NCBI GenBank assembly: GCA_008508345.1
Contig: QNGE01002669.1
Span: 38,349 to 102,348 of the forward strand
DNA from: Paragonimus westermani
Taxonomy: Eukaryota; Platyhelminthes; Trematoda; Plagiorchiida; Troglotrematidae
Length of the DNA stretch: 64,000 nt
Direction: 5' to 3'
This document shows positions 56,750 through 64,000 of the stretch, piece by piece (the stretch's first letter is position 1; each line of letters opens with the position of its first letter). Both the position numbers and the translations under genes were made by a program. Below the pieces are notes generated by a model. That model did not search any database. It was not told the DNA's origin and saw only the letters and a list, made by a program, of their open reading frames with translations.

Positions 56750-58270
56750 GCCGTACACATCGCAACGCCATATAGTCATGTCACCACGACCCATGGCACC
56801 GATGATTCGATTGCGTACCGCGCGCTCCCATTCACGGTCCAGCAATTGCTGCTCACTGAAAGTGTGAACACCCGTCGCAGACCATATTTCTCCAGACTGC
56901 CCGATTTAACGCCAAGTCTCCCAACATCTTAGACCAATGTTTCAACGCGAAAGGTATGACCGCACAATATCCCGAAATCTCCGCTTTTGGCCACCAAGAT
57001 TTCGCTCACCTGATTTCACTTGGCCATACAGCAGCTGTTTTGGAATACGACCACCGGCCATTCAACAGATGTGACCTAGTCAGCGAATCTGATTCAGCTC
57101 CAGCATGGCTTCCATTCAGTCCGTGTCTGCTCGCCTCAGTGCCTCAGTGTTCGAAACGATGCCCGACCACCGATTGCCCAAGATGCGTGTTAAACATTGC
57201 ATACGGAAACTGCTCCGATAGTGCACGTTCCGTTGGTGCAATGTCCAGGTTTCACTCCCGCACAGCGGTATAGACGGCACCATCGAGCGGTAAGCGCACA
57301 GCTTGGTGACGATCTTCAAGTTGTGGTTCTTCCAGACACGTCTTACGAGACGCCCGAGAGCAGCAGTAGCCTTTGCCACACGAGCTGGCAACTGGCGGTC
57401 CGCGAACAGATCTGCAGTCAAGTTGTTACCCAAGTAGCAGAAGTCTGTGCAAATGTCAACAACTTCCTAATTGACGCGAATTTCAGGCGCAGATGCTGGA
57501 ACAGCACAGCTGCCCGGAGGTGGTTGAAAGATGTCGAATGTGTTATCTGTGTTGATATCCAATCAAAACTTGGATTCTGTGGACGCGAAGGCCATCGTCG
57601 TGCTGCAGGTCTTTTTCACTGAACAATTTATTGCCATCTATGAACAGAAGCATGTGCATCACCGAAGTACGTAGCCGGGTTGGGGTACCGAAATGTTGAC
57701 TATTCAGTATTCAGTGGTACTCAACCTGAACGCCCTCCTTCACCGACTCCTGTAAAACAACTGTCAATGTGACGGTCAATTATAAGCTGAATATTCTTAG
57801 GGGTAGCACACAAACCTGCTCCAGGTCAATGACAATGTCAAAACGACGGAGGCCGATCCACACGATTGTACTTTCGCCCCAATCGCTCACATGCAACGGT
57901 CAAATTAAAGTGGCGAACTTACGTGAACATCCAAATTTACAAAGCACCGTGCACAACGCCTCACAGCCAGTGTAATCAAAGGTCTTGGTGAAGTCCACGA
58001 AGGGAGCATGTAGTTGGTGTTTGGGTTTCCCACATTTCTGCTGAACCTGTCTGGCATCAACGACCGGGTCGTTCACATTCAGCCGGTTCGGAAGGATTCT
58101 AGGGAGCACCATGCCTGTGCAGCGTTGAAGACTGGTGCGTCAGTAGATGTCGTGGCATTGCTTGCTACCTTTACCTTTGAACAAGGGTGCGATAAGGTTA
58201 CCTTTAAAATTTTGCGGCACCACTTAGTGCCCGCAGACAGTCTGAACCAACTGAAGCAGTGCACTTTCCA
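56750..58270 (-). mobile_element. RTE-like LINE relic
   Basis: Minus-strand parts follow LINE order. VPQNFKGNLIAPLFKGKGSK near 58150-58220 is the early RT finger. Frame 57900-58112 has LPRILPNRL and DARQVQQKC, then motif A FVDFTKTFDYTGCEAL, with the catalytic Asp present. The YADD box near 57660 is degraded to FGDA. Frame 57116-57433 carries the post-RT region: NNLTADLFADRQLPARVAKA, then LCGSETWTLHQRNVHYR and ILGNRWSGIVSN. The tail continues, broken, to about 56760 with RAVWRNMVCDGCSHF. Tail wording is typical of RTE/CR1-type LINEs. Several stops and frameshifts make it inactive. Ends and target duplications are not visible. Confidence 0.82.
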
Positions 58271-61254
58271 GCACTAAACATTACAGCATGCAGCTACGTG
58301 GTTTAAGGGTTAAACAATCGTTAGACTTCCGAGCACACCCTAGGGCCTCTGGCTAGTCGACGGAATATGCATTGTAGCAGTTCGCATAAGAAAATTAGCA
58401 GAGGTAACCGTCTAAAGCTTGAATGTAACCCGATCACCGATCGTGAGAGATGACCAACAGCAAAAGTCAACGCAGTGAGAATAGTGGCAGTTTCTTAAGG
58501 CTCCCCCTTACCCCTGGCCCGGGAAGTTCAGCTGCCAGCGATGTTTTCGATGAGGTAGGTGGTTGGACCGCTGGGAGGGATATATCAGGAGTCAGTTTAG
58601 TTTTCAATATAATTTCACAGTCGGTAGATTGAAACCCACTTGCCAGAGGTGGGGTCCGCAATGCTTTTTTGATGCTTTCACACAATAGGCTTATTGGCCC
58701 AGGTGACCTTATACTAGAACATTTCCAAGAAAGTGTTTGGAAATGGGTGGGAGTCTTGAGTCAACCGACTCACTTAATGTGGATGATAGAAAGCAACCCT
58801 TGATGCTATGGCTACTCGATATCACTACCGTTAGTAGAATTCATGAAGGAACTGGTTTAACTCATTGCACTTCGGGAGACAGGGACTAGAGAAGAATGGC
58901 TTAGGTTTCTTCCTGGGCGAAAATGTACCGATCAAATTTTACCACTTCGCCGAAATATGGAGCAACGTCAAGTGTACCACCGACAAACATCCGTTGTTTT
59001 TCTCGTCCGTAAAAGTGCGTTGCACTCAGTGGACCGATGTATACTTCTAGATTCGCTTGAACGTTCAATTGGGCCCAACGAGTAGAAAACCAATCGGTAG
59101 TGCGTTAGTCCCATACTTCCGTTTAGGATAGGGCCTAAAGTAATCTGTCCAACAGCCTCAACACTAAAAGGGGTGTTCGTGAAATCTGTCTACTTTAGCA
59201 CCTTTCGTTCAACTTCGTTACAGATGAAATAGTGGAAACCATGCCAGCAACACAACACGTAAGCCTGCACCCCGTATCTGGTTAAACGTTAACTGCGTTT
59301 GTAGTTAAACAAATCTGACCCTTTGGTGGTTCGCATCAACACCAACGGCGTAGACTCATACGTACGACCTAAGGTAGATGGTGATTTGTGTTGATATTGC
59401 TCACTAGATGACTCTCCTTAATTTATAAGAATAACAATCATTATTCGAAAGGAAAGGAGAATGCATTGAAGGTTTCTGTTTCCGTCACGCCACACTAAAG
59501 AATTACTCTCACGTGCAGCTTATACACCCGTGAACCTACCGGGAAATCACGTGAAAGTTGAAATGCTCAACCAGCATAAGCAGGTGGTACAGTAAATTGG
59601 AAGTGGAAGTAGTTGAGGCTGAGAAACGCTTACTAATAAGCTATGGATGCACTCTTAATTGTGCTCTAATCGAGTCGTATAGTGAGTCTTGTCCGTATGT
59701 TACAATGTACTTTGGGTTACAGCATAAATGAGCTCCGGGAAGCTACCAAATTGCTTTCATTTGTGGTGTGGTGCATTATATGATATTGTGATGTGTACAT
59801 ACATAACCAACACCAACAGATGTGGTTGTCCCTATCTTCCGTTACCAGCCAGAATGCACCACAGATTTTGCTAGGTCGAAGTGTTCACGGTGATAGGACG
59901 AGGTTGAACGTTAGTCTAGTATCCATTAGTTAGGTGTTGGCCAAACAACTTTTTTTTATACATTACTGTAATCCTTCGATTCTGGTAATGTGAAACCCTG
60001 AATAGTTATTAAAAAAGATTTGAACTCAAACAATTTATTGAGCACATTTTTCCATGTGTTAATTCTGTCATGATGACAGTTCAAACAACACCGATGTAAT
60101 CGGCTGGATTAATAAAACTATTGTGCGAGCTCGAAAGAATGTCAGCAGAGCCGATCGAAATGACTGGAAGTTAAATCGTACTATTTACAAAAAATACAGT
60201 GTGAAAGCTCATTCAACTAGAACGTGAATTAACCAGATACCCAGAGCGTCCAGCAAAAGAGTGTTCAGAATAGAGCAATCAAGAACAACTGTGCAAAATG
60301 ACCAGCAGTCAGCTGGAAATGAGTTCATTAAAACAAACAGATATAGACGAAGGTGAAGACTGGTAAACACTGCCAATCTATATATGAGGAAAGTAATGCA
60401 TTCTGTGTGTGTGCCACCGTGGTGCAAAATTCATCATATTTGTCCGATGCATACAGCAAGAGGCAAAACGAAGGCAAATTTGTGTTCGAATTTCTAAAGA
60501 CAAGACAAGCATACTTCAATGAATTTACAATTCGATTTTGTATCAAACACGACACGACAAACGTAACAAGTAAAATTCAACAAACAGAAGCAGGTGGTTG
60601 CCAGTCTGAAACTGCCATGCTGAATGAACAGTTTCAATGCTCATATGTAGGTGCGTGAGTTGTGTGTGTGTGTGTTGTGTATTTGTTTTTGTCAACCTTG
60701 TTTGACTGTACCACATAAACCTTAACGCTGCAGTATGTATCTGATGAATTGTAGCTAAATGTGTCGGACAATAAATCATACAGTCTGCTGCTCTTGACTT
60801 CTGTTTACAAAAATTCAAAAAATCGGGAACTTCCGCTTTCTTTGCGAAGTCACATAAACCACAGTCGGTCTGTGGGAACGCTCACGCGCAATTGCCAGCT
60901 GACAGCTTGACAAAACGTAGGCCGACGGTGACCACATCAATTGGATCAATTTCTGTGCAGTCGCCTGTCATGTCTATGTAGGTCAGATCCCGTTGTTCTG
61001 CCTCCAATGTTTTCTTTCGAGACATTCTGATTTCTGTTTGCTTTCGCATTTGGACGTTTTCTAACCTATCAAATCGGCCGAATAATCAGGTAGTAAACCA
61101 GTGATCTGAGCACCACCTGTTGAGAGCAAGCCGGCCTCTAACCGGGTAAGAATGTACCTGAGCGTTTGCATAATGATATCTAAATCCTGCCTAATTTGAC
61201 AGCAACTGCCCACCGGCTAACACATTTACTTGATGAGAACGTGGCCAAAATTTT
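58271..61254. other. unassigned DNA
   Basis: No gene or repeat family recognised. A 72-codon minus frame (58467-58685) is Pro/Leu/Ser-rich without a motif. A (TG)n run lies near 60660-60680. Confidence 0.4.
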
Positions 61255-61385
61255 AATCCAGGTAGTGGCAAGGCTATGTACTACTGGCGAGCTTTAATAT
61301 GAGTGAACCTCGCGTACGGTGCTTCTTTTCGAAACGGGCTGTCTGGAAATTCCATGGGAATGCAATAGATGCGATCAACTGTATG
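61255..61385 (+). repeat. SINE copy 5
   Basis: Blocks TTAATCCAGG, GGCAAGGCTATGTACTACT, GAGTGAACCTCGCG, CTTCTTTTCGAAACGGGCTG and GGAAATTCCATGGGAATGC match the family in order. The tRNA-like head is degraded. Confidence 0.8.
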
Positions 61386-61419
61386 TACTTAGATCAATTG
61401 ATTTAAACGGTATTCAGTG

Positions 61420-61620
61420 GATGACAGCTGTCGCATTCCCAAAGACTGTCCACTCAGCTTCTTCCGAAAAGAAGCACTAGACTCGAGTTTCTCTCTCGTT
61501 GTAGCTCGTCAGCAGAGCACGTCTTTGTCACGGTCGGGATTAGAACTCCGGCCACACTTTCATGAGGCAACCGTGTTGACCACTAGCAACCGTGTTGACC
61601 ACTGCGCCAGTGACCTCACA
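61420..61620 (-). repeat. SINE copy 6 with tRNA-like head
   Basis: On the minus strand it begins GGTCACTGGCGCAGTGG, where TGGCGCAGTGG (61599-61609) is a perfect-looking A box. The B box is GAGTTCTAATCCCGACC (61532-61548). GTCAC at the start can pair with GTGAC just after the B box, like an acceptor stem. A 19-base direct duplication (61567-61604) lies between the boxes; without it their spacing is tRNA-like. The body then follows: GAAACTCGAGTCTAGTGC, CTTCTTTTCGGAAG and a GGGAATGCGACAG block. This is the most informative copy. Confidence 0.8.
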
Positions 61621-61854
61621 TTAGGTATGACGGAATCACCACATGTGAACGCTCAGCCACATTGGCTTGTGAGTATTGCTGAGATCGCCCGGTTGCCTCG
61701 ACAGGAGAAGCAGTAACTGCCCGGTGAACTCCAATCAACGACCCCGTGATTGATTCTTTCCAAGCTGGAGTCGCAGAAATCATTACATTGTTGAGCGTTT
61801 ACATAAGAAGATTCAGTCTTGCATAATGTTAGGCCAATACCGTATCATAGACGC

Positions 61855-61990
61855 GTGGCCGGAGTTCTAGTCCCGACCGTGGCAAGGCTATACACTACTG
61901 ACGGACTCTAATAGGAGTGAAACTCGCGTCTTTTCGAAACCGACTGATAGGAAATTCTATGGAATTGTGACAGTTGTTGCCAGTTGTGCA
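61855..61990 (+). repeat. SINE copy 7
   Basis: It starts GGCCGGAGTTCTAGTCCCGA, then GGCAAGGCTATACACTACT, GAGTGAAACTCGCG, CTTTTCGAAACCGACTG and GGAAATTCTATGG. The A box is not recognisable. Confidence 0.8.
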
Positions 61991-62559
61991 TGACGTTTAA
62001 TTTATGCGAGTTTGACCTAACAACAAACGACTGACTCCAGCATTCAACTCCCTAGCCATAATCGCAACAGCAATCCGGAGCACATGGTATAAAAGGGCAA
62101 GAAACACGCGGATGTGACCTATCTTTTAACTCTCCCGGGCTGCAATTAGTTTAGGTGTGCGCAGTAATTACAACCACTCACTACCGGTTTACTGATTCTA
62201 AACGGTCAAGGCTCACTATGAAAAAAATTATTAAATCGGCTCCATATCTACATCTAAACTTTGATCTAGTTAGTTGAAACAACACAAATGCCCTCTGCAC
62301 AAGTTACCGTAATTTTTGCGGTTTTGAGAGGGCGCATATGCACAGTCGTATCGTGAATGGGTAGTAACTTCAAACGGACACAAAAATTTAAAAAATCCGC
62401 CCCAGTTACGAGTTCGAATAGGGAAATCAGAAGACCGGTTTTGCAAAATGGTAGTACCATTTCGTATGTTCACATTAGCGACTACACATAACAGCGGTGA
62501 ATGTCAAAAATAATTAAACAAATTAAGCTCATAAATCGAGTGAATCTGCACACTAGTCT
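61991..62559. other. unassigned DNA
   Basis: Nothing recognised. Confidence 0.4.
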
Positions 62560-62930
62560 GTCATTGGTCAAAACCACGGTAGATGAGGGTCCAAGGTCAA
62601 CAGGTATTGCACACAGGACACTGGCTTGTTATGCATGACAAACAGGGCCTGGATCGACTTAAGGATGACAGGATTAGGGTAACACATCAATACACGGAAA
62701 GCTTTTGTGGGGTCGATCACATGACTGGTCATCAGTAGATGTCTGGCCATCAGGGAAGCTGGCTTGCGTTGTTTGGTAGGGTCGCGCAAAAATTAAGTCC
62801 GCGATATATTTGGGGCGTGTTCCTTCACTCTACAGCGCAGGGGTCTATCAGTTCTCTCAATGTAAACGATACATCAGTTGTAGGCGATCTGGTAAATACG
62901 GTGTGAAGTGGACGGCTACGGTATTCGCGT
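62560..62930 (-). mobile_element. Penelope-like element relic G (nuclease and tail)
   Basis: On the minus strand YIERTDRPLRCRVKEHAP (near 62800-62860) keeps much of the GIY-YIG motif, although the usual Gly before the Arg reads Glu. Frame 62568-62789 has ARHLLMTSHVIDPTKAFRVL and a C-terminal SIQALFVMHNKPVSCVQ, which parallels the tail of relics C and D. No RT was found, so this is the 3' third of an element, as expected for 5'-truncated copies. Confidence 0.7.
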
Positions 62931-63505
62931 CCTAATGTGCGAAAATGAGTGATTTAATGCGACTGAGTGAACGCAGCTTTCTATGCGTTGTTCAGTTTCC
63001 AATAGATTTTTGTGTCAATCATGGGTGTGTCTGAGAGACAGGTTATTTCTGCAGCAGTGTTCACTGTACACGACAAGGCTGATGCAACCTGCAACCTGTT
63101 AGGTTCAAATGTGGCTGAAGCCAAAGGACAGTAAAAATGAAAGTAAACGTGATGTAACCTGATATGCTTATGGAAGATGCCTTGTCGGAGAAAGATGTAA
63201 CTATGAATCAGTTCCGACTAGCAGAAACAAAAATTGGTTTAAATTATGCGACAGAAATTAAATGACTAATGGCATGTTAGTCAAGAAGACTAAATGACAG
63301 ATATAAGCTATGGAGATGTCGGATCGATCTGTAACCAAATAAAACGCTACGCCCTGGTAGTTGAACAGATGTTATGAACGCAATATCAAGTAACCTCACC
63401 CTACTCAGTTAGAACCGCATTATCGTTTATGAGACTATATGGAGGATAAACGCGTAGGTACTAATCTATAGGTACGGAGCACTCTGACAGTAAGTTATTA
63501 CAAAA
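62931..63505. other. unassigned DNA
   Basis: Nothing recognised. A 13-base match (GAAGCCAAAGGAC at about 63116) to the dispersed repeat is too short to call. Confidence 0.4.
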
Positions 63506-64000
63506 TTACTTAATTTCCCGACTTTTGGATAATCTGTAGACTTCTGGAAAAACTGTGCGACAGCAGAGTGTCTGTGGAAAGAGAGTAGACTGTAAACGGT
63601 TCAAGTAGACTTCAGTGCGATTTATCTTTGTCGGCATACAGACACAGCCTCCCCCTTTCGCAGCCAACCATTCCTTGATTGTGCAATTGTTCCTCTCCGT
63701 CAATCCGTTTGATTGAGGATGATATGGAGTTGTGCGTATTTTCTTTATTCCCAAACGCTACAAACAGTTCCGAAACCCCTCACTTTCGAAGCAGGGGCCT
63801 TGATCAGTCAACATGCTTCGCGGTATTCCGTGATCCGCTATGATGTGCTCCATCACAGCCCTGCACACCGTGCTTGCGCGCTGATCGGGTATAGCGGCTG
63901 CTTCGATCCACCTTGTGAAGTGTTCGGTCATGATTATGATGTATTGATTTCCGGACGTCGTTGCTGGAAAGGGGCCCATCACATCCACCGACCACAGTTC
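63506..64000 (-). pseudogene. third gypsy element, integrase, cut by the window edge
   Basis: Translation from the right edge gives VDVMGPFPATTSGNQYIIIM, with the first catalytic Asp, then MLTDQGPCFESEGF, with the second, and NGLTERNNCTIKEWLA, with the Glu. The second Asp and the Glu are separated by exactly 35 residues, so the full DD35E triad is kept. One in-frame TAG (63758-63760) interrupts the core; the frame continues on both sides. After EWLAAKGG the match is lost, so there is probably a frameshift near 63640. The rest of the element lies beyond 64000. It is a different lineage from the 12-16 kb element. Confidence 0.88.

Overview
This window reads as animal (metazoan) repeat-rich intergenic or intronic DNA, most likely from a flatworm such as a trematode. 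That assignment is an inference from three things: the density of decayed Penelope-like elements with GIY-YIG domains, the presence of Ty3/gypsy and non-LTR elements, and AT-leaning sequence with no long uninterrupted host gene. There is no operon structure, no rRNA and no CRISPR. I cannot place the species.

Layout. 0-8 kb holds little beyond a short integrase C-terminal relic and a TA microsatellite. 9-10.5 kb holds a decayed R2-like LINE on the minus strand. 12.1-16.1 kb is the best-preserved element, a Ty3/gypsy retrotransposon. Its gag-protease, reverse transcriptase, RNase H and integrase parts can all be recognised, and it has a polypurine tract and a 3' LTR. The 5' LTR survives only as a ~50 bp stub running into gag, and two of the three integrase catalytic residues are lost. 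16.6-19.2 kb holds a SINE, a second gypsy relic and a Penelope relic. 25.9-27.7 kb holds a LINE scrap, a spacerless 426 bp palindrome and a nearby third copy of the palindrome's inner unit. That inner unit carries a minimal hammerhead-ribozyme-like motif.

28-34 kb holds two Penelope relics in opposite orientations plus SINEs, one of them inserted into a Penelope element. 37-39.5 kb has a 935 bp run of N flanked by inverted repeats. 46.9-51.5 kb has two converging Penelope relics, separated by an exact-looking 822 bp tandem duplication. 54.4-58.3 kb holds another Penelope relic, a dispersed repeat and an RTE-like LINE. 61.2-63 kb holds a cluster of three copies of a tRNA-derived SINE and a Penelope tail. 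A gypsy integrase on the minus strand runs off the right edge.

How they relate. Seven Penelope relics, at least three gypsy relics and three LINE relics are all broken, so none should be autonomous here. The most interesting signals are non-coding: the hammerhead-like core in the palindrome and its dispersed copies, a SINE family that can be reconstructed from seven local copies, and the recent-looking 822 bp duplication. I found no host gene I can name. One short ORF with a P-loop (52.75-52.99 kb) is the only weak exon candidate.
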